This document shows, in pieces, positions 30,134 to 40,000 of a stretch of DNA of 64,000 bases (position 1 is the stretch's first letter; every line of letters starts with the position of its first letter). Below the pieces are notes generated by a model, which saw only the letters and a program-made list of their open reading frames with translations, was not told where the DNA came from and made no database searches. The position numbers and the translations under genes are program-made. Origin of the DNA: Lachancea dasiensis (Eukaryota; Ascomycota; Saccharomycetes; Saccharomycetales; Saccharomycetaceae); the NCBI GenBank assembly GCA_900074725.1, contig LT598458.1, positions 620,001 through 684,000 on the forward strand, read 5' to 3'.

Positions 30134-31324
30134 ATGTCTCTAAGAATCCAAGCTTCCAGATTGATTGCTAACTCCCGTGTTATCACTGCCAAGAGAGCCC
30201 TCTCTGTGGCTTCTCGTGCCACTCTAAGACCAACAGCTGCTAGACAATTCGTCAAGCCAATGGTTGCTACTCGTGGTCTAAAGCAGATCAACTTCGGCGG
30301 TACCACTGAAACCGTGTACGAAAGAGCCGACTGGCCTCGTGAGAAGTTGTTGGACTACTTCAAGAACGACACCATGGCCATGATCGGTTACGGTTCTCAG
30401 GGATACGGTCAAGGTTTGAACATGAGAGACAACGGTTTGAACGTTATCGTTGGTGTGCGTAAAGACGGTGCCTCATGGAAGGCGGCCATCGAAGACGGCT
30501 GGGTTCCAGGTGAAACCTTGTTCGACGTGCACGAGGCCATTGAAAAGGGTACCTACATCATGAACTTGTTGTCCGACGCTGCCCAATCCGAGACTTGGAA
30601 TTCCATCAAGCCATTGCTAACCAAGGAAAAGACTTTGTACTTTTCTCACGGTTTCTCCCCCGTCTTCAAGGACTTGACGCACGTCGAGCCTCCTAAGGAC
30701 ATCGACGTTATCTTGGTTGCTCCAAAGGGCTCCGGTAGAACCGTGAGATCTTTGTTCAAAGAGGGCCGTGGTATCAACTCTTCATACGCCGTCTGGAACG
30801 ACGTTACAAACAAGGCTCACGAAAAGGCCCAAGCTTTGGCCGTTGCCGTTGGTTCTGGTTACGTCTACCAAACCACCTTCGAAAGGGAAGTCAACTCCGA
30901 CTTGTACGGTGAAAGAGGCTGTCTAATGGGTGGTATCCATGGTATGTTTTTGGCTCAATACGAAGTGTTGAGAGAAAACGGCCACTCTCCATCCGAGGCC
31001 TTCAACGAAACCGTCGAGGAAGCCACTCAATCCTTGTACCCATTGATCGGTAAGTACGGTATGGATTACATGTACGACGCCTGCTCTACCACCGCCAGAC
31101 GTGGTGCTTTGGACTGGTACCCAATCTTCAAGGACGCCTTGAAGCCAGTTTTCCAAGACTTGTACGAGTCCACGAAGAACGGTTCCGAGACCAAGAGATC
31201 ATTGGAGTTCAACTCTCAACCTGACTACAGAGCCAAGTTGGAGGAAGAATTGCAAACCATCAGAGGCATGGAAATCTGGAGAGTTGGTAAGGAGGTGAGA
31301 AAGTTGAGACCTGAAAACCAATAA
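30134..31324 (+). CDS. ILV5: Ketol-acid reductoisomerase Ilv5
   Basis: Mitochondrial NADPH-dependent acetohydroxy-acid reductoisomerase, the second common step of valine, leucine and isoleucine synthesis; in S. cerevisiae it also packages mitochondrial DNA. It has 396 residues against 395. The basic, Ser/Ala-rich N-terminus (MSLRIQASRLIANSRVITAK) is a mitochondrial presequence. The Rossmann motif GYGSQGYGQGLNMRDNG lies at about 85-101, and the catalytic helical domain includes SDLYGERGCLMGGIHGMFLA and the NETVEEATQSLYPLIGK segment. Codon use is strongly biased (TTG, AAG, GGT, TCC, CCA), the mark of very high expression. It stands out from neighbours with ordinary codon use. Confidence 0.98.
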   Translation: MSLRIQASRLIANSRVITAKRALSVASRATLRPTAARQFVKPMVATRGLKQINFGGTTETVYERADWPREKLLDYFKNDTMAMIGYGSQGYGQGLNMRDNGLNVIVGVRKDGASWKAAIEDGWVPGETLFDVHEAIEKGTYIMNLLSDAAQSETWNSIKPLLTKEKTLYFSHGFSPVFKDLTHVEPPKDIDVILVAPKGSGRTVRSLFKEGRGINSSYAVWNDVTNKAHEKAQALAVAVGSGYVYQTTFEREVNSDLYGERGCLMGGIHGMFLAQYEVLRENGHSPSEAFNETVEEATQSLYPLIGKYGMDYMYDACSTTARRGALDWYPIFKDALKPVFQDLYESTKNGSETKRSLEFNSQPDYRAKLEEELQTIRGMEIWRVGKEVRKLRPENQ

Positions 31325-33696
31325 GTGTCTCCCAAATGCTCCAAGCACATATTCAAATAGTCAAAACTGAATTGACCTGAAGAAAAAAGACAAAATAAAC
31401 ACTTGTACATTAACTGAAGGGCGCAAGGCTCGTCCTTTATGCATTGAGACGTCAACGTTTTAGTTTTCTGTAGTTTTTTATGTAAACTGGCACTCGTGTT
31501 TAATAGAATAAACAGATGTCCCGCGGAATCCCAGCTTCTTGACGAAGGCGAGCAGCGCCCACCGGAGTCAAGATACATCGGCCTGAGCTCGTGCAGCTCG
31601 TGAATGATGACATTACTCTTCCATGCGTATTTTTGGATGTAGCGAACACACCGCACAAGGTGTTCAAGCCGGGATTAGAGAACTCATAGGTGCACCAAGG
31701 TCGAAGAGTCCTGTCAATTCCTGAGTTTCTTCATCTCTTGATGCTGGTTAGGACACTGCTACTTTTTTAGTCAGTATCATATTCCTAGTTCTCGCCTCGC
31801 TGTGGTTTGGCATGTGACGGATCTTCTACCCCACAATCACGGCGATCAGATAGAGGGCCAAAACTGAACAATCAAATTCGTGAAGTACGGATCCACCGAC
31901 GCGAGAACCCCCTCAACAATTCATGCAAATGACCGAGTACCAATAAGGCAAGCTAGAAAAGAGCATGACGCGTCTGAAAGTCCAACGACGTTTGGAGAGA
32001 CCGGAATGGCCACTAATCGATTTCCTGAGAGCATCATCTGTGTGCGGAAACGTTGTTGAATCACCATCGTAAATAGTGACACACAACACCTATAAAAAAC
32101 CCCAGATTTTATTAACTCTACCGCCGAGAACCCGCACAGCAAGCGCGCTCGTCAGAACTTAGTTCAAGAGCAAACCAAACGGCCTTACGGTGTTTGTGAA
32201 GCGAGATATCTGGCTCTCTCCGTGATTAGCTCTTGTAATTGAGGTTGGGCGGCAAAATTCGCAAAACACAACTAATTCGCGATGCTCTTCTTTGGCGGAA
32301 TCGGGATATCCAGCAGGTGAGGCGCTTCTTATTAGAAAAAAGCACACTATTGGGCGGAATTGGGCGCATGCTTATTATATACCATAGTTGTGGTTTGATG
32401 GAATAAGTATGCCCAAGCTGAACTCCTAGGTAGCCACTCACGTGGCTAGTCACATGGAAAAACCGATTAAGACGATAATTAAGCACGGAGAAGATCACGG
32501 GTAGCAGTGCATCAACCGAGCACACGGTCTCCGATCATCGACTTAGCTTGTCGGTGATCTGCGATATAACTCGCCATGTCTGGGTGCCACGAGAAGGAGG
32601 ACAAAGGCTGCACCATAGATAACAAAATGATCTCTCCATCAACCCGCCTGTATCCTCTGGGCTTACGAGCGTACTTTGAACTGATTTATCCTGTATTCAC
32701 GTGCAACTCATTATATTGGAGTTTAGCAAGCAGGCACCCCAATTTACGAGGCAATCGCTAGAGCCGAGATAGAAGAGAGTGGCTTGATCGCGTCAGCTTG
32801 GACCCCTTCTACCTACCAGACCCTGTCTTCTTCTTCGCACCTCTCAAAAACTCTCGCGATCGCGATCGACCGCCTGCCTTCAGATTTGTTCTCTCAACGT
32901 CTGGACCGCAAGCATCATAGGCAGGCCCACGGGGGTTTTTAATACGGGCTGAACGATGCCTTACGAAATCAGGGCAAAATTTCAAAGGTCTCCGTCGAGA
33001 TATGGCCACTACGCTTACGTGCTATCTGTCCGTGTCACTTCCTAATACCTCTGTCTCGGCGATAGTGACCAGAACAGAGCAAGGGAGAAAAAAAATCCGA
33101 TTAAGTGGACTGTTTTTCAGCTTTGGCTGCAATAACGTTGTAAAGTTATCCGTTATTGCTTACAGACGGAGATCTCACTGTCGTTAGTTCCGTCCACACG
33201 AGAGAGGCGATATGTCGGTCTTCTTGCCTGCGTCTGTGCCTGACGTATTGCCCGTAAAGCAGTAGTCGCGGGATGTTACGTTTTTGTGCCCGAAAAAACG
33301 CTCAAACTCAGGACTTGCAGGATTTATGGCCCGATCCCCTGCGATCTTGTTTCAGATGGCAGCTTGAATAGTGACACCGGCGCACTATCGCGATCGAAGA
33401 TTGGCAACAAGTATTGGATGATCAGAAATGCGGCGGTGTGGGCGAACCTGCACACAGAACGTGTACTGCAGAGGGATGAGGAAGGAGCGAGATCGCTAGT
33501 ACAGGGATACTGAGATCACATTAGATACCCCACAGGATTTGCTGCCTGATATAAGAGAAAAATATTTTTGGGTGGGTGTGTGTTTAGAGTTGGACAACTT
33601 GAGTGCTGTGCTGTGGTGGTAATTTCCTTACTAGGGCCCCACAAGTTCTCTCTCGTAGGTTATAAACGTACTCTGTCTTTGAAAGGAGAAAACGGG
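31325..33696. other. 2.4-kb gene-free region between ILV5 and RME1
   Basis: No ORF above 100 codons looks real. In S. cerevisiae TAL1 lies next to ILV5 and its duplicate NQM1 next to RME1, so a transaldolase gene would be expected here, yet none of the frames resembles transaldolase. The right 1.5 kb is probably the long promoter of RME1. A run of alternating CGATCG near 32858 and a CACGTG at 32439 are the only eye-catching strings. Confidence 0.55.
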
Positions 33697-35247
33697 ATGG
33701 TGTCGTTTGACGCTACAGCCTATGATGAGGCGCTCCATTTCGGAGGTCCGTCGTGGCAGGATGTCAAGCATCGGGATCAATTGAATTCGGTGCAATCTTG
33801 GTCGAGCCAATCGACACAGGACACAGCGTCGGAGGACTCTTTGTGGACGTTAGATCTGTTGGAAGCCGAACCACTGCCAGATCGACCCTGTGCACCGGTG
33901 ATGAGGACACCGCCCATCACTGCTTATAGCGGGCACACATCCAGGCCAGCGTTTATCAAAGCCAACTCATTCTCCGAGGGCGTGCGCGAGTTCGAGGATG
34001 TATCACGCTTGTTTACGCCCGACCTGGTAACAGCTCAGAGCCAGTTGTACATGCCGACGACAATCGCTGGATTCAATAGCCGGTTCAATCGACATGGGTC
34101 GCAGCAGCCATTGCGCCCTTTCCATCCGCAAGCGTATGCAACCAGACAAAGAATGGGCGGCTGGCAACCACTCTCACACCACGCCCATCTGCCATACACT
34201 GCTAGCGATCCGTTTGCTGCTACCAGTGATTATCATTTGAGTACCCGCAGAGATGCTAACGTTGGTGGCCAGCGCTGTAGTTTCGACCTCGAATACCACG
34301 GATACTGCGATTACGAAGCTCAAGGTGGTCATGCTCGCCAGCCAGAGCAGGATTCTACAGAGCTTGCCCACTATCACTCACATCAGCAGGAGGCGGCGTT
34401 CGCTGTGGCCAGTGACGATCCAAGGGTGTATATCCCGTGCCAGGTAACGTCTCGAAGCAGCGTGCCGGAGATCCCGAGACTAAATTACTTTGAAGACTTC
34501 CAGCCCGCGTCGAGACTGGACTCGGAAGGGAGGCTCTCGTCATCTGGTATGAACTCCAGCCCTCCCCGCCCTTCTTCTAACGTCAGTGAGCCGTACTTTC
34601 CGGGTATCACTGCCACTAAGCCCGAAGGCGAGCCTGGCAGCACGCTGTCGAGTGTGGAGTCAGAGGACGACCTTGAGGAGCGCTTCTATCAGTCGTTCAA
34701 CACCCCTGCCCAGCGCTCGCCAACGTCCAAGCATGAATCTGTGTACGAGCAGATGATCAACGACTTGCCGCTCATGGAAGCGCTGTCGAAAAGAGTCAAG
34801 CGGGGCTACTACCGGTGCGCCCATTGCCCCAAGATGTTTTCTAACGTCTTGGACTACGCTAGGCATATCGACGATTTTGAAATACAACGCGACTACAAAT
34901 GCCCCTTTGTGTTGTGTCCTTGGAAAATACTGGGACTGCCCCGGCGTCCTGAACTACGGCGCCACTGTGCTATACAACATAAGTTGGAGATACCCCCCGA
35001 GCTCAAACACTCACTGAAGCTCGGCGAATCCGATTTCCCGATCATGGGATGTCCCTCTCCGTTCTGTGAAAAGAAGTTTTTCAGGCGTGATTCTTACGTT
35101 AGACATGTCGCTATGGTTCATGATAAGGTTGACAGTCGCTTCAACCGACGCTTGGCCAAGGTATTGGGCGAGTGCCCACACTCTTGTGGCACTCCGGAAC
35201 ATACCACCTACGTTCTCGCGGAGATGGTGTCTACAAAAAGAAAGTAG
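33697..35247 (+). CDS. RME1: Zinc-finger regulator Rme1 (Mts1 orthologue)
   Basis: A 516-residue nuclear protein with three C-terminal C2H2-type fingers. Finger 1 starts at C374 (YYRCAHCPKMFSNVLDYARH), finger 2 contains CPWKILG and LRRHCAIQH, and finger 3 is CPSPFCEKKFFRRDSYVRHV followed by MVHDKVDSRFNRRLAKVL. These match S. cerevisiae Rme1 almost position by position, including CPWKILG and the DSRFN(K/R)RL tail. Rme1 represses meiosis (IME1) and promotes CLN2 in haploids; in K. lactis the orthologue Mts1 activates mating-type-switching transposases. The N-terminal 370 residues are Ser/Pro/acidic-rich, making it much longer than the S. cerevisiae protein (300). The frame is open for 43 codons upstream, but the first ATG is 33697. 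A transposase gene follows on the same strand. Confidence 0.92.
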   Translation: MVSFDATAYDEALHFGGPSWQDVKHRDQLNSVQSWSSQSTQDTASEDSLWTLDLLEAEPLPDRPCAPVMRTPPITAYSGHTSRPAFIKANSFSEGVREFEDVSRLFTPDLVTAQSQLYMPTTIAGFNSRFNRHGSQQPLRPFHPQAYATRQRMGGWQPLSHHAHLPYTASDPFAATSDYHLSTRRDANVGGQRCSFDLEYHGYCDYEAQGGHARQPEQDSTELAHYHSHQQEAAFAVASDDPRVYIPCQVTSRSSVPEIPRLNYFEDFQPASRLDSEGRLSSSGMNSSPPRPSSNVSEPYFPGITATKPEGEPGSTLSSVESEDDLEERFYQSFNTPAQRSPTSKHESVYEQMINDLPLMEALSKRVKRGYYRCAHCPKMFSNVLDYARHIDDFEIQRDYKCPFVLCPWKILGLPRRPELRRHCAIQHKLEIPPELKHSLKLGESDFPIMGCPSPFCEKKFFRRDSYVRHVAMVHDKVDSRFNRRLAKVLGECPHSCGTPEHTTYVLAEMVSTKRK

Positions 35248-36441
35248 ATCTTTAATATTGTATTGCGCGGGCGCATCCGCAACTCGAGCATGGGAGAACA
35301 GCGTAAGACCAGCACAGTGACTAGAAGCATACGATGCAACACCGCCGGTGTGAACCAACTTTTTTTTGCTTAAATTATTTTATTTTACCTTCCTAATTCC
35401 ATCACCCACGCATACGCATCGCTTACTTTCCTTGCTACCGGCCGGTTTCCGATCGCTCTGCCTTCTCTTTTTCCGCTGCTATCAGGTCACAACGACGCCT
35501 CCTCCCCCCTACAATCGCAGAAACATATGTACAAAACCCGGTGATCAGACGTCACCTTTTAGATTATACACTTTACCCAACGTTCGCTATCTATCATTCT
35601 GAGCCGCATTCCCTCCGAAAGGGAAAAGAAAAAGGGCTATTTGCTACCTCGACGTAACACTATGCCACCAACTCACACTTGTAGCCAAGATTTTACACAT
35701 GCACCACCAGCTCTTGGCCATGTATTGTGTCCCTGTGGGGTAGCGTGGCGTGGAGTGTATTACGAATTACCAACGCCCTGCCATTTTCCGTAACGGTTGT
35801 ACCTTTGATATACGTTCTACCCACGGCTGCCACGGCTAACATCGCCCTGCTCGTAGTCCCGATCCTCAATTGTGTGTACCACTTGGGCTACCAGCCCGAT
35901 GCCAATTACCTGTGGTCTGTCTGTCCTTCCTACTCTTGTGAACAAAAATATGGTTAGCTGACCGTTGAAGCCGCAGGTACCTTTATGGGCCGAACTTACC
36001 GTTGAAGTATGTGAAGGCCCGAAATCAAAGACCGGGAAAAATACGAATACCTGCTACGATCATGACGTTGACCATAAAATTGTGTCCTGATTATGTAGTT
36101 CGAGACCCACATTCTCAAAGAATGTTGGATCTCATCTAAACAGTGCTTTCGGTAGCGCTGATCCCGGCCTATACCATAGGAACCTGATGATCTGCCGACC
36201 CAGACGGGTTGCCAATAACAAGGCTGCTGCCAATAGCTCTGGTTGCAAGCTTTCAACGGTTGGAAAATCTCCCCATCTTCATACACGAAAAAAGCGGCTT
36301 ACGTAAACACAATCCCAGACCGATTGCGGCACGTGACTGAGATGACACGTACCTTTTACGTGTCGCGGACGCGTCCTGGGAGACTCCGAAGCTTTTTCGA
36401 GGCCGCGAGTCTGTGTAGCTAGCTCCTCTTGGGAACCAGGT

Positions 36442-36452
36442 TTTTGAGGTAC
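36442..36452 (-). promoter_or_regulatory. Rme1 response element upstream of transposase gene
   Basis: The complement reads GTACCTCAAAA, a perfect fit to the Rme1 element GWACCTCAARA known from S. cerevisiae. It lies 585 bp upstream of the transposase ATG and about 1.2 kb after the RME1 stop. By simple base-frequency arithmetic a match this good is expected about 0.003 times in a 1.8-kb region, so chance is unlikely but not excluded. Confidence 0.6.
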
Positions 36453-36693
36453 GTTGTGACGCTTCTTGTGGCTAGCGTGTCCAAGATCTCAGCGAGAAGG
36501 GCCAAACGGGTGCCCCACCAACGAACTCCAGCTTCAGAAAACCATGTCTACAGTACCAGCATGGAACGGGGCGATTCAGAGGACAAGAAAATCAACGGGG
36601 CCCGTGCCAATCCCCAAGGAGACTAGTTGGACTTTGCGGTATCAAGAGGATTGGGTTTTTTGCAAATGAGTGCTTTTTGATCCAAAGTTAGGG

Positions 36694-36709
36694 GCGATGA
36701 GCCGATGAG
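36694..36709 (+). promoter_or_regulatory. Paired GATGAG (PAC-like) motifs
   Basis: GCGATGAG, a full PAC, is followed directly by CCGATGAG. They lie about 335 bp before the transposase ATG. Function here is uncertain. Confidence 0.3.
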
Positions 36710-36902
36710 TTCACACCGAACCAATTTTTTGGCGGCAATGAGGCAGGGTCGAGGCTGACACATGGGAGGCGGGAAGACCGAGGAGCAACTGGACGTGGTA
36801 GATCTATGGTCAATCGCCTTAAAAAGCACATCAACCGCGCTTTTGCCAGTTTCGCGAAGCGCGTCTGTGTTGTGAACAATCAACAAAGCAGTGTAGCGTA
36901 GG

Positions 36903-37040
36903 ATGGCTATTTCCTTTGCACAGGGCGCGGATCATGGATCTATACTGTATAAGTACACCGGGGCTACTCACGACGATGGCCTACAGCTGGAAACTGGCCC
37001 TGTTTTTGCACTTTCTCCCGTTCGACTATCGGCATCATGA
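36903..37040 (+). CDS. Short upstream ORF ending on the transposase start codon
   Basis: A 45-codon ORF beginning MAISFAQGADHGSILYKYTG ends with a TGA that shares bases with the transposase ATG (ATGA at 37037-37040), placing the two in different frames. It may be a regulatory upstream ORF working through termination and reinitiation, or a leader exon of the main protein. It matches no family I know and could be fortuitous. Confidence 0.35.
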   Translation: MAISFAQGADHGSILYKYTGATHDDGLQLETGPVFALSPVRLSAS

Positions 37041-40000
37041 GTTCTTCGTGCATCGGGAGAGTACTATTTCAACAAGACTACCGCAGATACAAAATTGTGC
37101 GGAAAGAACTGGTCTCTTTTCTGACCGCAGAGGGCTTGGATCATGCCAACCCAGACCTCGTTCTTCTGCTCTCTCGCAATGTCCACTCCAACGGCGTCCA
37201 CCTGTACTTGCCGTTAATGTGTGCTGAAGTGTGCCGGCAGACGAACTCAGGCAGTCAGTACCGCATACTACTTCACTTCAGGCATCACGGAGAGTTTCCA
37301 CGGGTATTGGCCAATACGCACGGGGCTACCACCACTTCCACGCTACTTCCCGTCTGCGGAATGTGTGATTGGGACTTGGTAATACCTGCAGCACACTATT
37401 TACTGGCCAACTCTCGCCCCTCCGGAGACTACTCGCATCTGACGCTCTCGCAAAAACAAAAGCGCTTCAACGGTGAAAAGGCCAAAATTGCTGCCAAAGA
37501 ATTTTTGGACACTGCAAACCCGTCAAAGTCGGTGGTGGCCCATCGTTACGGTGTGTCGCTGTCGACTTTAAACGACGCTATAAAGCGGCTCAAGCGTCAG
37601 CGGGATCTAGCTTCGACTGGCGAGGTCGGACAGCCGATGGACTATAGGTTGGCGCCAGACCAACCGACCCGTAAGAGAGTAGCCAGTGTGGCGCTATTGA
37701 ACGTCCTCAATTCCCCAGTATCGCCGTCGAAACGATGTAAACTGGTCCCCCACATAAGTTTCAAGTACAACATTCCCGAGAGAACATTACGGGATCGGCT
37801 GAAAAGCGTCAATCCCAGCATCTCTAGAGTGGCCGAAGGTGTTCGCCGGCGCAAACTTTCTGCATCCAGTGAACAATTTCTGACTACTCTGTACGCCATC
37901 TCCAACATGCAGAATGCGCAAATCACGGTCAAGCAGGCAGACGCTGTGTGTGAACTTATGGCAACGACCACGGACTGTGCGGAGATAAAAATGTCAAATA
38001 TGTCTATGGCTCTTGAACCAAACGGAACCATCAATCTGCCCCGATTACTTAGCGACCGGGAAGTTCAGCTGGGCAAGAATTTCGGGTGGAGGTTCCGTCA
38101 GCGGAATGGTTTTGGGTCTTCTAAGGCTAAACGTATGGACTCTGCCAGACTGAAGGCATCGGATGTCAATAACATCGCCATGTGGCTGAATGAGGACGCC
38201 TATAATACGTTGGGGTCAACGCCAGCTGAGCTCGTCTTCAATGCAGACGAAATTGGATTTGCTCATACGCTTAATACTAGTAATAAGCATGCTCGGTATG
38301 TCAGCATGAACAACCCTAGAAATTCTCATAAAAAAGGCGTAGTTTATAAGGTCAAGGAAACAGGGGCAGACCCCAAGAGTCTTACCACTGTAACTGCATG
38401 TGTGTCAGCTGCAGGGCAAATTGTGCCCCCAATGGTAACTGCTGCCTCCAGCATTGCCAAGCACAAAACGGAGTGCCATATTTTCAATCCTCGTTTCGAG
38501 GCACTGGCTAAGCCAAAGCTCCATACTGGCGTTGAGGATAAGGTGAACCTTGTGTTCACGTCAAATGGCTGGAACAATTCGAAAGCCTTCTTCGAGTACG
38601 TCAAATGGTTTGATGCCCACACCTTACAGACGGCAAAGGAACACAGTTCAAACGGCATTCTACGGCAACGAGTCTTGATTGTTGACAACCATTATTCTCA
38701 TTACTGCCAACAGGTGCTAGACTTTGTAACAGAGAGGCGAATCGTACTGCTTTTATTACCACCCAATACCACACACATCCTTCAGCCTTTAGACGTTGGA
38801 GTCTTTAGCAATCTGAAAAAAAAGGTTCGAACCCTTGCTACTGAATGGTGTCCGAACCCCACTTTAGGTCCGGACGGGAAGCCTAGGTATGGACATTTTG
38901 ACGTCTTGTGTAATTTCATTAACGCTCTGAACCACACTTTGTGTCACGATTTTGAGAGCTCGACAATAAGCCAGGCGTTCAGAACTGCGGGCGTATACCC
39001 GCCAGAAAGATCCTTGTTCAACCCAGCTGTCAGAACGGTGATGAAACATTTCGATGCTCATGCCAAGATGAAAGACATCTTCCTCAACAAGATTCTTCCT
39101 ATCTCTCAAGGTAGTATACCGCGGTCTCGAACAATAGCAGGTGCAACAGTGGCTGGTCCAGAAAGCCCCCCGAGTCCCTTAATATCATTGGTAGGAAATG
39201 AAGCTTTTTTTATTGGCGAAGAGGAGCTCGAAAGCCTGGACTTTCTTTCTGTCAACGCAGATCACATTATACATCAAGCGTCAAGCGAGGAACTACCCAC
39301 CCACAGCAGCGAAGGGGAAGAGGACAAATCACAGGAAGTGAAGGACGAAGTCCCTTCGGTTACTACCCTAACTGCGGATTTTGTCTCAAAATTCACCTTC
39401 GAAGACGTACTCAAATTGGTAACTGATCTAATTAGCGGGGAAAACGAAGGAGAAGATATATCCCTGGTACCTAAACTAATGGAAAGGTTGGACAAATGCT
39501 CTGAGCTGGCATTTGGTGCTGGTCCACATTTGACAATCACCAAAGAGCTTTTCCTCGAACAGCAAGCGAACGTTATGGGTATAGTCATGTACCTGATATA
39601 CTTCGGCGCGTGTTTCCTGGGCCTGCGTGAGCAGAGCAAAATTGAGGAAGCTTTGAAAATTTATGAAAGTGGGGCGGATGCAGCTGCTCAATCTCAGGGG
39701 CCAGCCGGTGCCAGGCTCACTACAGATGTCTTGAGAGATCTATCAAAAAAGCAGTTTTTCAAACTGTTTCCCAGAGTGTCAGGAAATATCGATCGTGACA
39801 TATCGAGGAAGATCGCGCACATGCAGGGCACGGCTCACGATTCGAGCTCAATGAGCGAAGCGCTAGTCAATGAATTGGGCTCGAGCGTCTGGGATTTCTT
39901 GCAGGGCATGGTCAAAGATCCAAGCTCAGTTCTCAATTTACAGTCAGAGGACTTGAAGAAAAAAGTGCTATCCACAGCGCTCAATGCGCCGCAGGCACTT

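Larger units (their letters stand above)
35248..36902. other. Intergenic region RME1 to transposase gene
   Basis: 1.65 kb without a convincing gene. It contains an Rme1-type site at 36442-36452 and two GATGAG (PAC-like) motifs at 36694-36709. A 10-bp direct repeat ACCGTTGAAG occurs at about 35961 and 35998. I found no terminal inverted repeat matching the sequence on the far side of the transposase gene. Confidence 0.5.

Noticed and set aside
32380-32560. Possible point centromere (GTCACATG near 32450)
   Set aside because: The CDEI-like string is not followed by 80-160 bp of very AT-rich DNA or a CDEIII with the central CCG. Other CACGTG boxes in the window failed the same test.
33568-33696. 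43-codon upstream extension of RME1
   Set aside because: It begins at TTG, not ATG, and is unlike Rme1; the first ATG is 33697.
38825-38836. tRNA B-box-like GGTTCGAACCC inside the transposase gene
   Set aside because: There is no A box, acceptor stem or pol III terminator; it is coding sequence.
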